The translations under genes were made by a program, and so were the position numbers. Shown here piece after piece: positions 42,607 through 50,838 of a DNA stretch of 64,000 bases. Under the pieces are notes generated by a model. That model searched no databases. It was given only the letters and a program-made list of their open reading frames with translations, and had not been told where the DNA came from. Origin of the DNA: Mycolicibacter senuensis (GTDB lineage: Bacteria; Actinomycetota; Actinomycetes; Mycobacteriales; Mycobacteriaceae); the NCBI RefSeq assembly GCF_002101885.1, contig NZ_LQPS01000047.1:62001-126000 (forward strand), in the 5' to 3' direction. How positions within the stretch are numbered: position 1 is the stretch's first letter; every line of letters begins with the position of its first letter.

Positions 42607-43458
42607 ATGCGACCGATGAGGGCCAGGGCGGACCGGTGCCCCGGTGTGCTGCGGCCGTGGCCGGCCGACGACGGCCTGTTGGTCCGGTTGCGCCTCGTCG
42701 GGGGACGGCTGCCCGTGGCGGCACTGGAACAGCTGCTGCAAGTCAGCGCCGAGTTCGGCGACGGCTCGGTCTACCTGACCAAGCGAGCCAACCTGCAGCT
42801 GCGGGGGCTGCCCGGGCACGGCGGAGGGCTCACGCCCGACGTGGTGGCCGCCCTGGAGTCGACCGGACTGCTGCCGTCGCGCAGCCACGAACTGGTCCGC
42901 AACATTCTGGTCTCGCCGCAGACCGGGCATGCCGGCGGGCGTGTCGACCTACGCCCGGTTTCGGCGCGGCTCGACGCGCTGCTGTGTGGCGATCCGCGAC
43001 TGGCACACCTGCCCGGGCGCTTCCTGTTCGTTCTCGATGACGGCCGCGGCGACCTGATCGACCGGGCCACCGATGCCGGGCTGGTGGCGCTCTCCGCCGC
43101 GCTGGCGCAGCTCCGGATCGGCGACAACTGGGGCGCGGTGGTGACCATCGCCGAGGCCGCCGAACGGCTGGCCGCGCTGGCGGCGGCATTCCAGGGCGCC
43201 CGCGGCAGCGGCCCCGACGCGCCGTGGCACATCCGGGAGCTGCCCGCCGCGCTGGCACCCGGAGTCGCCGCCGATCCACGGCTGCCCGCACCGTCGGGTC
43301 CGCTACCCTACGGTCCGGTGCCCGGCGGCGCCCACGTGCCGGTCCCCGGCGGGATACTCACGCCGGAGCATGCGCGCTCGCTGCCGGCGCACACCGAGCT
43401 GGTGGTGACGCCGTGGCAGGGTGTCTTCATTCCCGATGCACAGGAGATGAATCCGTGA
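42607..43458 (+). CDS. cobG: Precorrin-3B synthase CobG, C-terminally truncated
   Basis: A 283-residue relative of the nitrite/sulphite-reductase-like enzyme that oxidises precorrin-3A to precorrin-3B. The first ferredoxin-like half domain is at about 15-80 (GGRLPVAALEQLLQ, VYLTKRANLQLRGL). A middle region includes GRVDLRPVSARLDALL and PGRFLFVLDDGRGD. The second half domain begins near 235 (GILTPEHARSL, LVVTPWQGVFIP). It stops there: the segment that normally follows, carrying the CxxxxxC...CxxxC ligands of the 4Fe-4S cluster, is absent. The protein has only two Cys. As I recall M. tuberculosis CobG has 363 residues. cobH overlaps the stop, so no hidden frame remains. ATG 42616 is an alternative start. 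Confidence 0.85.
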   Translation: MRPMRARADRCPGVLRPWPADDGLLVRLRLVGGRLPVAALEQLLQVSAEFGDGSVYLTKRANLQLRGLPGHGGGLTPDVVAALESTGLLPSRSHELVRNILVSPQTGHAGGRVDLRPVSARLDALLCGDPRLAHLPGRFLFVLDDGRGDLIDRATDAGLVALSAALAQLRIGDNWGAVVTIAEAAERLAALAAAFQGARGSGPDAPWHIRELPAALAPGVAADPRLPAPSGPLPYGPVPGGAHVPVPGGILTPEHARSLPAHTELVVTPWQGVFIPDAQEMNP

Positions 43459-44123
43459 CGAGGCCCGCTAGCCGTCCCACCAAGCGGTATTCCTACCTCG
43501 AGGACGGTCCGGCCATCTACGTCGAATCGTTCGCCACCATCCGGCGCGAGTCCGACCTGTCGCACATCCCGGCCTCTGCCGAGCGGCTCGCGGTCCGGAT
43601 GATCCACGGTGCCGGGCAGACCGACGTCGCCGCCGACCTGCTGATCCACCCCGAGGCGGTGCCTGCCGGCCGCGCCGCCCTCGACGCCGGCGCGCCGATC
43701 TTCTGCGATGCCCGGATGGTGGCGGTCGGGGTGACGGCCGGGCGGCTGCCCGCACGCAACGAGGTGCGCTGCCACCTGCACGACGAGCGGGTTCCGGCGC
43801 TGGCCGCCGAGTGGGGCACCACCCGCTCGGCGGCGGCGGTCTCGTTGTGGGAGCCGGAGTTGGCCGGTGCCGTCGTCGCGATCGGCAACGCCCCCACCGC
43901 GCTGTTTCACCTGCTGGAGCTGATCCTGGACGGCGGGCCGCGCCCCGCGGTGATCGTCGGCTGTCCGGTGGGGTTCATCGGCGCCGCCGAGTCCAAGGCG
44001 GCGCTGGCCGCACTGCACGCCGAGCACGGCATCGACATCCCGTTCGTGACGCTGCGCGGCCGCCGCGGCGGCTCGGCGATCACCTCGTCGGCGCTGAACG
44101 CCCTGGCTTCGGACAACGAGTGA
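43455..44123 (+). CDS. cobH: Precorrin-8X methylmutase
   Basis: A 222-residue enzyme that moves a methyl from C11 to C12, turning precorrin-8X into hydrogenobyrinic acid. The catalytic His lies in RMIHGAGQTDV, the SRLP-type loop reads VTAGRLPARNEV, and AVVAIGNAPTALFHLLEL and VGCPVGFIGAAESK are conserved. The GTG start overlaps the cobG stop (GTGA) and its stop overlaps cobIJ, so the run is translationally coupled. Confidence 0.92.
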   Translation: MTRPASRPTKRYSYLEDGPAIYVESFATIRRESDLSHIPASAERLAVRMIHGAGQTDVAADLLIHPEAVPAGRAALDAGAPIFCDARMVAVGVTAGRLPARNEVRCHLHDERVPALAAEWGTTRSAAAVSLWEPELAGAVVAIGNAPTALFHLLELILDGGPRPAVIVGCPVGFIGAAESKAALAALHAEHGIDIPFVTLRGRRGGSAITSSALNALASDNE

Positions 44124-45643
44124 GCGGCACGTTCTACGGGGTGGGCTTGGGCCCCGGCGACCCGGAACTGATCACCCGCAAGGCGGCCCGGATCATCGCC
44201 GACGCCGACGTGGTGGCCTACCACGCCGGGGTCAACAAGAACTCCTATGCGCGCACCATCGCCGCCGACCTGATCCGCAATGGCGTGATCGAGGAGGAGC
44301 TGCGCTACCCGGTCACCACCGGGGTCACCGACCACCCCGGCGGCTATGCCGGGGCGCTCGCGGACTTCTACGAGGCCTCCGCGTCACGGCTGGCCGCCCA
44401 CCTGAGTGCGGGCCGCACGGTGGCGCTGCTGACCGAGGGCGATCCGCTGTTCTACGGCTCGTTCATGTACATGCACGACCGGCTGTCGACCCGCTTCGAC
44501 ACCGAGATCATCCCCGGCGTACCGGCTTTCAGCGCCGCCACCGCCGCGATCGGGATGCCGCTGGTGCGCCAGACCGACGTGCTGACCGTGCTGCCGGGCA
44601 CGCTGCCCGAGCACGAGTTGGCGATGCGGTTGGCCGACACCGACGGCGCCATCATCATGAAGCTCGGCCGCACCTTCCCCGCCGTGCACCGTGCGCTGGT
44701 CGCCGCCGGCCGTCTCGAGCACGCCTACTACGTGGAGCGGGCCAGTCATCCGCAGCAGCGCTGGCTGCCGGTGACCGCCATGGCCGAGACCGACGACGTG
44801 CCCTATCTGTCGCTGATCGTGGTCGACGGAGACTCCCGCAACGGGCAGCGCTCCCGCAAGCCCGAAGACCGGGCTGCGGCCAAAGTCGAGCCGGTCAGCG
44901 AGCCGGCCGAACTGCTGGTCATCGGGCTGGGACCCGGACCCGAGGACTGGTTGACCGCCGAGGCCGCCGCAGCGCTGGCCACCGTGGATCACGTGGTGGG
45001 CTACGGCCCCTACCTGGCGCGGGTGCCGCAGCGCGCCGGCCTGCAGCGGCACTCCTCGGGCAACACCGTCGAACTGGACCGGGCCCGGCTCGCGCTGGAT
45101 CTGGCCGCCCGCGGCGAGAAGGTGGCGGTGGTCTCCGGCGGGGACGCCGGCGTGTTCGGGATGGCCTCGACGGTATTCGAAGCGATGTCCGAGGCGGCCG
45201 ATGGCGAGCGATACCAACAGGTTTCGGTGCGGGTGCTGCCGGGGGTGTCCGCGGTGCAGGCGGTCGCCGCGGCTGCCGGTGCCGCCATCGGCGCCGATTT
45301 CGCGGTGCTGAGCCTGTCGGATCGGCTCAAGCCGTGGCCGGTGATCGAGTCACGGTTGCGGGCGATCGCCGACGCCGATCTGGTGCTGGCGATCTACAAC
45401 CCGGCCTCGCGCGCCCGGCCCGACCAGATCGCGCTGGCCCGCAAGGTGCTGTTGGAGCATCGTGACGGCTCGACCGTGGTGGTGGTCGGCCGCGACGTCG
45501 GCCGGGAATCGGAGTCGCTGACCGTCACCACGCTGGGCGAGTTGGACACCGACGCGATCGACATGAAATGCCTTGTCCTGGTGGGGTCGTCGTCGACACG
45601 GGTGACGGGTGGACGGGTCTGGACGCCGCGATGGGTGCGCTAG
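44120..45643 (+). CDS. cobIJ: Bifunctional precorrin-2 C20 / precorrin-3B C17 methyltransferase CobIJ
   Basis: A 507-residue fusion of two SAM-dependent corrin methyltransferases. The CobI half (about 1-240) begins with GTFYGVGLGPGDPELITRKA and has LTEGDPLFYGS. The CobJ half (about 260-507) begins LLVIGLGPGPEDWLTAEA and has VVSGGDAGVFGMA and LAIYNPASRARPDQ. The fusion is the same as in M. tuberculosis, where it is called CobI. It acts before and after CobG in the pathway, which helps explain clustering. Confidence 0.94.
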   Translation: MSGTFYGVGLGPGDPELITRKAARIIADADVVAYHAGVNKNSYARTIAADLIRNGVIEEELRYPVTTGVTDHPGGYAGALADFYEASASRLAAHLSAGRTVALLTEGDPLFYGSFMYMHDRLSTRFDTEIIPGVPAFSAATAAIGMPLVRQTDVLTVLPGTLPEHELAMRLADTDGAIIMKLGRTFPAVHRALVAAGRLEHAYYVERASHPQQRWLPVTAMAETDDVPYLSLIVVDGDSRNGQRSRKPEDRAAAKVEPVSEPAELLVIGLGPGPEDWLTAEAAAALATVDHVVGYGPYLARVPQRAGLQRHSSGNTVELDRARLALDLAARGEKVAVVSGGDAGVFGMASTVFEAMSEAADGERYQQVSVRVLPGVSAVQAVAAAAGAAIGADFAVLSLSDRLKPWPVIESRLRAIADADLVLAIYNPASRARPDQIALARKVLLEHRDGSTVVVVGRDVGRESESLTVTTLGELDTDAIDMKCLVLVGSSSTRVTGGRVWTPRWVR

Positions 45644-46395
45644 CGGTCCAGTTCGTCGGCGCCGGCCCGGGAGCTGCGGACCTGCTGACGGTGCGGGCCG
45701 CCCGACTGCTTGCCGACGCCGACGTGGTGCTCTACCCGGGCAGCTACCTGGATCCGAAGGTGCTCGATCACTGTTGCGCCACAGCCGAACTCGTCGACAC
45801 CGCCAGGCTGGACCTGGATGCGATCGCCGACCTGCTGGTGACCGCGCACCGGGCGGGCCGGCGGGTGGTGCGGCTGGTCTCCGGCGATCCGTCGCTCTAC
45901 AGCGCGGTCTTCGAGCAGACCCGCCGGCTCGATGCGGCCGGGGTGCCGTGGCAGGTGACGCCGGGCGTGCCGGCCTATGCGGCGGCGGCCGCGGTGCTCG
46001 GGCGCGAGCTCACGGTGCCGCTGGTGACGCAGTCGGTGGTGTTGACCCGGGTGCAGGCCGCCTCCAGCGCGATGCCGCCGCGCGAATCGCTGACCGCGTT
46101 CGCCGCGACCGGGGCCACGCTGGTACTGCACCTGGCGATCACCCGGATACGAGAACTGATGGGCCGGCTGGAATCCGACTACGGCGCGGATTGCCCGGTC
46201 GCGGTGGTCTACCGGGCGTCGCAACCCGATGAACGCGTACTGCGCGGCACCGTCGCCGACATCGCCGATGACGTCGAGGCGGCGGGGCTGCGGTCGGCCG
46301 CGGTGATCCTGGTCGGCCGCGCGGTGGCCGAACTGCCCGATCCGTGCGGCGGCGAGAGTCATCTCTACGATCCGGCGCGGGACCGGGGACTCTAG
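45631..46395 (+). CDS. cobM: Precorrin-4 C11-methyltransferase
   Basis: A 254-residue SAM methyltransferase. FVGAGPGAADLLTVRA at the N-terminus, VLYPGSYLD, LVSGDPSLYSAV and TVPLVTQSVVLTR are typical of CobM. ATG 45631 overlaps the end of cobIJ by 13 bases. It makes precorrin-5 from precorrin-4. It is the last gene of the cobG-H-IJ-M unit. Confidence 0.92.
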   Translation: MGALAVQFVGAGPGAADLLTVRAARLLADADVVLYPGSYLDPKVLDHCCATAELVDTARLDLDAIADLLVTAHRAGRRVVRLVSGDPSLYSAVFEQTRRLDAAGVPWQVTPGVPAYAAAAAVLGRELTVPLVTQSVVLTRVQAASSAMPPRESLTAFAATGATLVLHLAITRIRELMGRLESDYGADCPVAVVYRASQPDERVLRGTVADIADDVEAAGLRSAAVILVGRAVAELPDPCGGESHLYDPARDRGL

Positions 46396-46516
46396 TCGCA
46401 AACCACTGACCCGTCGAACGTGTAACCACTGCGAAAGATCACGCCGAAACCCGCAATGGTTAGACGTTGGGCGGGCACGCTGTTCTACGGCAACGAATCC
46501 AGCAGAGGGAAGCACC

Positions 46517-46909
46517 ATGTCGAAGAATGGACCGGACTCACCACCGGACCGCGACGAGAGCGATGAGGCGGCGATCCGAGAGCTTCTCGATCGCCAAGTC
46601 GCGGGTTGGGACGCCGGAGATCCCGAGGCTTACGCTGCCGTGTTCACGCGCGACGCTGACTACGTCACATTCCTGGGCCACCACTACAAGGGACGCGAGG
46701 CGATCGCTGCGACATACGCTCCGCTGTTTGCGAAGCTGCTGCGCGGATCACGACTACACACCGAGATCATAGGCCTGAGGTTTCTCACGCCGAGCGTGGC
46801 GCTCATCCGGGCAAACGCGGCTGCATCACAGAACACCACGCATCGACGCCTTGCCGACAAGCCGATGCAGGAGCTCGCCGGATCATCGTCGTCAAGCAGA
46901 CACCGTTAG
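46517..46909 (+). CDS. SgcJ/EcaC (SnoaL-like) family protein, probably internally deleted
   Basis: A 130-residue frame with a good AGAGGGA ribosome site. The N-terminal 85 residues fit the NTF2-like SgcJ/EcaC family: IRELLDRQVAGWDAGDPEAYAAVFTRDADYVTF is broken here as IRELLDRQVAGWDAGD and AVFTRDADYVTF, then GREAIAATYAPLF and LTPSVALIRANAA. The family then normally continues with a strand containing VAVR...GWKLA before QNTxxR; here ANAA runs directly into ASQNTTHRRL. About 30 residues seem to be missing. The 3' end overlaps cobL by 18 bases. It may be a remnant. No role in cobalamin synthesis is suggested. Confidence 0.6.
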   Translation: MSKNGPDSPPDRDESDEAAIRELLDRQVAGWDAGDPEAYAAVFTRDADYVTFLGHHYKGREAIAATYAPLFAKLLRGSRLHTEIIGLRFLTPSVALIRANAAASQNTTHRRLADKPMQELAGSSSSSRHR

Positions 46910-48097
46910 CGCCCACTGGGTGACCGCCCGGGCCGGCTTCCAGCCGGTGAAGGAACCGAGCGGGGCGGCGTGTTCGACCTGGATGCGGCTCAGCTCGCCG
47001 CCGTGCTCGCGATAGGCCGCTGCCAGCAGCGCCTCGCTTTCCAGGGTGACGCCGTGTGCGACCAGCCGGCCACCGGATCCCAGTGCCGTCAGGCAGGCCG
47101 CCAGCAGCCCGGGCCGGCTCAGCCCGCCGCCGATGAAGACCGCGTCCGGGGCGGGCAGGTCGGCCAACGCCTCCGGGGCGGCCCCGTTGACGACGCGCAG
47201 CGCGGGCACCCCGAGCCTGGCGGCGTTGCCCGAGATCCGTTGCGCCCTGGTCGGATCGGCTTCGACGGCGACGGTTCGGCAACTCGGATGGGCACGCATC
47301 CATTCGATGCCGACCGAGCCGGCGCCCGCACCGACATCCCACAGCAGCTGTCCGGGCGCCGGTGTCAGTCGCGCCAGCGCGGCGGCCCGCAGGTCCCGTT
47401 TGGTGAGCTGCCCGTCGTGGTCGTAGGCGTCATCGGGTAGCCCGGCCGTCCAACCGGCCGGCAGCGGCCCGTCGAGTTCGACGGCGACGATATTGAGCCG
47501 CGGCGCCGGACCCGCGAACGTCTCGGCGGTGCTGTCCAGCCGTGACTCGGCGTCGCCGCCCAGGTCACCGAGCACCGTCATCCGGCTCGCTCCGTAACCG
47601 TGCTCGGCCAGCAGGGCGGCGACCTGCCCGGGCGTCGTCTCGTCGGCGGAGAGCACCAGCACTCGCCGCCCCGGCGCCAGCTCGCGCAGCACCGCGTGCA
47701 CATCGCCGGCCCTGATGACCGCGACCGACTCCGCCGACCAGCCCAACCGGGCGCGGGCCAGCGTCACCGAGGAGAGCGCCGGGATCACGGTGACCCGCCG
47801 GGCGCCGAGCATCTCGATCAGCATGCTGCCCACCCCGGACAGCAGCGGATCCCCGGAGGCCACCGCGGCCACCCGGCGTCCGGTCAGACCGTCGAGCAGC
47901 GCCGGGAGTCCGGCCCGCAGCGGCGAGGGCCAGCTGCGCCGTTCCTGGCCGTCGACGGCCGGCAGCAGGTCCAGGTGGCGCGACGCACCGATCACCACGT
48001 CAGCGGCCTCGACCGCTGCACGCGCCGGCTCGGCCAGGCCGGCCCAGCCGTCGGCGCCGATCCCGACAACGGTGACGTGAGGGGCTTGGGTGGGCAC
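46892..48097 (-). CDS. cobL: Precorrin-6Y C5,15-methyltransferase (decarboxylating)
   Basis: A 401-residue two-domain enzyme that methylates C5 and C15 and removes the ring C acetate carboxyl. The N-terminal corrin-methyltransferase half (CobE-like) has VTVVGIGADGWAGL and VASGDPLLSGVGSML. The C-terminal CobT-like half (about 215-401) has TKRDLRAAALARL and LWDVGAGAGSVGIEW, the SAM-binding loop. I start it at GTG 48097, which lies six bases after a TACCCT box on the minus strand. That box overlaps the -10 of the chlID operon on the other strand. It equals Rv2072c. Confidence 0.92.
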   Translation of the reverse strand: MPTQAPHVTVVGIGADGWAGLAEPARAAVEAADVVIGASRHLDLLPAVDGQERRSWPSPLRAGLPALLDGLTGRRVAAVASGDPLLSGVGSMLIEMLGARRVTVIPALSSVTLARARLGWSAESVAVIRAGDVHAVLRELAPGRRVLVLSADETTPGQVAALLAEHGYGASRMTVLGDLGGDAESRLDSTAETFAGPAPRLNIVAVELDGPLPAGWTAGLPDDAYDHDGQLTKRDLRAAALARLTPAPGQLLWDVGAGAGSVGIEWMRAHPSCRTVAVEADPTRAQRISGNAARLGVPALRVVNGAAPEALADLPAPDAVFIGGGLSRPGLLAACLTALGSGGRLVAHGVTLESEALLAAAYREHGGELSRIQVEHAAPLGSFTGWKPARAVTQWALTVSA

Positions 48098-48102
48098 GGT
48101 GT

Positions 48103-48109
48103 TAGGGTA
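48103..48109. promoter_or_regulatory. Overlapping divergent -10 boxes of cobL and the chlID operon
   Basis: TAGGGTA reads TAGGGT on the plus strand (48103-48108) and TACCCT on the minus strand (48109-48104). The first leads into the riboswitch and chlID; the second is six bases from the cobL GTG. The two promoters cannot be occupied at once. Confidence 0.5.
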
Positions 48110-48111
48110 TC

Positions 48112-48212
48112 GGCGCGAACTGCCAGGGAAGTCGGTGTGAGTCCGACACAGGCCCGCTACGGTGTTCCGCGGCGCATTCCGAGGCGTCACGGTCAGTCCG
48201 AATACCGGCTTC
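48112..48212 (+). ncRNA. Cobalamin riboswitch upstream of chlID
   Basis: Shows the aptamer order: CCAGGGAAG, hairpin GTCGGTGTGAGTCCGAC (48131-48147), CAGGCCCGC, a core that reads GCTACGG (48156-48162) where GCCACTG is usual, then a B12-box of the actinobacterial form GTCAGTCCGAATACCGGC (48192-48209). Adenosylcobalamin would be expected to repress the chlID-cobO-cobBC-cobD operon. The altered core may change ligand preference or affinity. Confidence 0.82.
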
Positions 48213-48247
48213 GCGTTGCCAACACCGGCATCACGAGCGGAGCCTCA

Positions 48248-50224
48248 ATGCAACAGCTGTACCCGTTTCCTGCCGTGCTCGGCGGCGACCCGGACACGTC
48301 GGGCGGCCTCGACGACATGGCCCTAGCGCTCGTGCTGAGCGCGATCTCCCCCGGCATCGGCGGGGTGCTCATCCGCGGCGAGAAGGGCACCGCCAAGTCG
48401 ACGCTGGTACGGGCGCTGGCCCAGGTGCTGCCGCCCATCGACGTGGTGGCCGGCGACCGGTTCTCCTCCGATCCGGCAGAGGCGAACCCGCTCTCCCCCG
48501 ACGGTCCGTTCCCCGCCGGCGCCGCCGTGCAGACCCGTCCGGTGCGGCTGGTGGAGCTTCCGGTCGGGGCCACCGAGGACCGGGTGGTCGGCTCCATCCA
48601 TTTGGAGCGGGCGCTGGGCGCCGGCGTGGTGGAGTTCGAGCCCGGGCTGCTGGCGCGGGCCAACCGGGGCATCCTCTACGTCGACGAGGTCAATCTGCTC
48701 GCCGACCACCTGGTGGACCTGTTGCTCGACGCGGCCGCCATGGGCCGGCTGACCGTGGAACGCGACGGGGTCTCGGTCACCCACGCCGCCCGTTTCGTGA
48801 TCGTCGGGACGATGAATCCCGAGGAGGGCGAGCTGCGCCCGCAGTTGCTCGACCGATTCGGGCTGACGGTCGAGGTGTCCGCGCCGCGCGATCCGGCGCT
48901 GCGCGCCGAGGCGGTCCGCCGGCGGCTGGCGTTCGACGCCGATCCCGAGGCCTTCGCGCGCGACTACGCCGACGCCGAGGAACGGCTGCGGGCCCGGATC
49001 CGCAACGCCCAGAAACTTCTGCCGCGGGTGGAGCTCACCGACGCCGCGCTGGTGCGGATCGGCGAGATCTGCGCGGCGTTCGACGTGGACGGCCTGCGCG
49101 GCGACATCGTCTGTGCCCGTACCGCGGTGGCGCATGCCGCCTGGCAGGGGCGCGACGCGGTCAACGTCGAGGATCTGCGGGTGGCCGCCCGGCTGGCACT
49201 GCCGCATCGGCGGCGGCGCAAACCGTTTGACGCACCGGGACTCGATGAAACCGAACTCGACGAGCTACTGCCGCCGCCGGATTCCGGCCCGGAGCCAGAC
49301 CCGGATCCCGACGGCCCCGAGCCCGACGGTCCACCGGACGGCGGCAACGCCGTACCACCCGAGCAACACGGGCCCGCGCCGGCGAAACCCGGCACCACCT
49401 CGACCGTCGGGGCTGACTCCCCTTACCGGGCACGGCTTTTCACCGTCGACGGGGTCGGCTCCGGCCGTGCCGGCCGGCGCAGCCGGGCCCGCACCAGTTC
49501 CGGGCGCCGGGTGGGTGCCACCGCCATCGGCGCCGCCGGGGGCCTGCACCTGTTCGAGACGCTACGGGCCGCCGCCCCGCATCAGGGCGCCCGAGGCCGG
49601 GTCGACGGCCCGATGCTGCTGCAGGCCGCCGATCTTCGCCGCGCCGTCCGGGAGGGCCGGGAGGCCAACCTGGTGCTGTTCGTCGTGGACACTTCCGGGT
49701 CGATGGCCGCCGCCGAGCGGATGCGGCACGTCAAGACCGCGATCCTGTCGCTGTTGCTCGACGCCTACCGCCGCCGGGATCGGGTGGCGGTGGTGACGTT
49801 CCGCGATACGGGTGCCGACGTGGCGCTGCCCGCGACCGGGTCGGTGGAGATCGCCGCGGTGCGACTCGACGAGCTGCCCGCCGGGGGCCGCACGCCGCTG
49901 GCCGAAGGACTGCTCGAAGCCAATGAGGTGATTCGCCGGGAACGGCTGCGCGACCCGGCGTCTCGCCCGCTGCTGGTGGTGCTGACCGACGGCCGGGCCA
50001 CCGCCGGCGCCGATCCGGTCGGGCGGTCGCAGCAGGCCGCTCAGCAGCTCGCCGAACATGGGTTCTCGGCCGTCGTCGTCGATTGTGAGAGCGGGCGGAT
50101 GCGGCTCGGGCTGGCACGCACCCTGGCCGAGCAACTGCGGGCCGACTACGTGCCGCTGCCGCAGGTCAGCGCCGAGGCGCTCAGCGGCATTGTTCGTGAC
50201 GTCACCGGAAAGGGAGCCGCCTGA
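48248..50224 (+). CDS. chlID: Fused AAA+/VWA chelatase subunit (ChlI-ChlD type)
   Basis: A 658-residue partner for the cobaltochelatase large subunit CobN. The N-terminal AAA+ domain has Walker A GEKGTAKS (44-51) and Walker B ILYVDEVNLL. A long Pro/Asp linker follows (about 339-390). The C-terminal von Willebrand domain has the metal site DTSGS at 481-485. It resembles Rv2850c and would take the place of separate CobS and CobT subunits. It uses ATP hydrolysis to drive cobalt insertion. First gene of a riboswitch-controlled operon; GAGCGGAG precedes the ATG. Confidence 0.92.
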   Translation: MQQLYPFPAVLGGDPDTSGGLDDMALALVLSAISPGIGGVLIRGEKGTAKSTLVRALAQVLPPIDVVAGDRFSSDPAEANPLSPDGPFPAGAAVQTRPVRLVELPVGATEDRVVGSIHLERALGAGVVEFEPGLLARANRGILYVDEVNLLADHLVDLLLDAAAMGRLTVERDGVSVTHAARFVIVGTMNPEEGELRPQLLDRFGLTVEVSAPRDPALRAEAVRRRLAFDADPEAFARDYADAEERLRARIRNAQKLLPRVELTDAALVRIGEICAAFDVDGLRGDIVCARTAVAHAAWQGRDAVNVEDLRVAARLALPHRRRRKPFDAPGLDETELDELLPPPDSGPEPDPDPDGPEPDGPPDGGNAVPPEQHGPAPAKPGTTSTVGADSPYRARLFTVDGVGSGRAGRRSRARTSSGRRVGATAIGAAGGLHLFETLRAAAPHQGARGRVDGPMLLQAADLRRAVREGREANLVLFVVDTSGSMAAAERMRHVKTAILSLLLDAYRRRDRVAVVTFRDTGADVALPATGSVEIAAVRLDELPAGGRTPLAEGLLEANEVIRRERLRDPASRPLLVVLTDGRATAGADPVGRSQQAAQQLAEHGFSAVVVDCESGRMRLGLARTLAEQLRADYVPLPQVSAEALSGIVRDVTGKGAA

Positions 50225-50838
50225 TGCCGCAAGGACAACCGTTGACGGTGCCCGACGACAATCTGACCACCCGGCAGCGCCGCAATCGGCCGCTGCTGAT
50301 GGTGCACACCGGCGACGGCAAGGGTAAGTCCACCGCGGCGTTCGGGACGGCGCTGCGCGGCTGGAACCAGGGCTTTGCGATCGGCGTGTTCCAGTTCGTG
50401 AAATCCGCGAAGTGGCGGGTCGGTGAGCAGGCGGTGCTGGAGCGGCTCGGCGCCCTGCACGACCAGACCGGCGACGGCGGCCCGGTGCAGTGGCACAAGA
50501 TGGGCTCGGGCTGGTCGTGGAGCCGCAAGACCGGCAGCACCGAGGATCACGCCGGCGACGCGCTGGCCGGCTGGACCGAGGTGAAACGCCGGCTGGCCGA
50601 GCAGACCCACGACCTGTACGTGCTCGACGAGTTCACCTACCCGATCAACTGGGGCTGGGTCGACGTCGACGACGTGGTGGAGACCTTGCGCGATCGGCCC
50701 GGCCACCAGCACGTGGTCATCACCGGGCGACGCGCTCATCCCCGGCTGGTCGAGATCGCCGACCTGGTCACCGAGATGACCAAGATCAAGCATCCGATGG
50801 ACGCCGGCCAGAAGGGCCAGCGCGGGATCGAATGGTAA
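50224..50838 (+). CDS. cobO: Corrinoid adenosyltransferase CobO
   Basis: A 204-residue ATP:co(I)rrinoid adenosyltransferase of the CobA/CobO type. P-loop GDGKGKST is at 30-37, WNQGFAIGVFQFVK and LDEFTYPINWGW(V) are typical, with Asp-Glu of the latter in the ATP site. It adds the upper adenosyl ligand to cobyrinate diamide. The ATG shares a base with the chlID stop (TGATG) and the stop overlaps the next start. Confidence 0.94.
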   Translation: MPQGQPLTVPDDNLTTRQRRNRPLLMVHTGDGKGKSTAAFGTALRGWNQGFAIGVFQFVKSAKWRVGEQAVLERLGALHDQTGDGGPVQWHKMGSGWSWSRKTGSTEDHAGDALAGWTEVKRRLAEQTHDLYVLDEFTYPINWGWVDVDDVVETLRDRPGHQHVVITGRRAHPRLVEIADLVTEMTKIKHPMDAGQKGQRGIEW

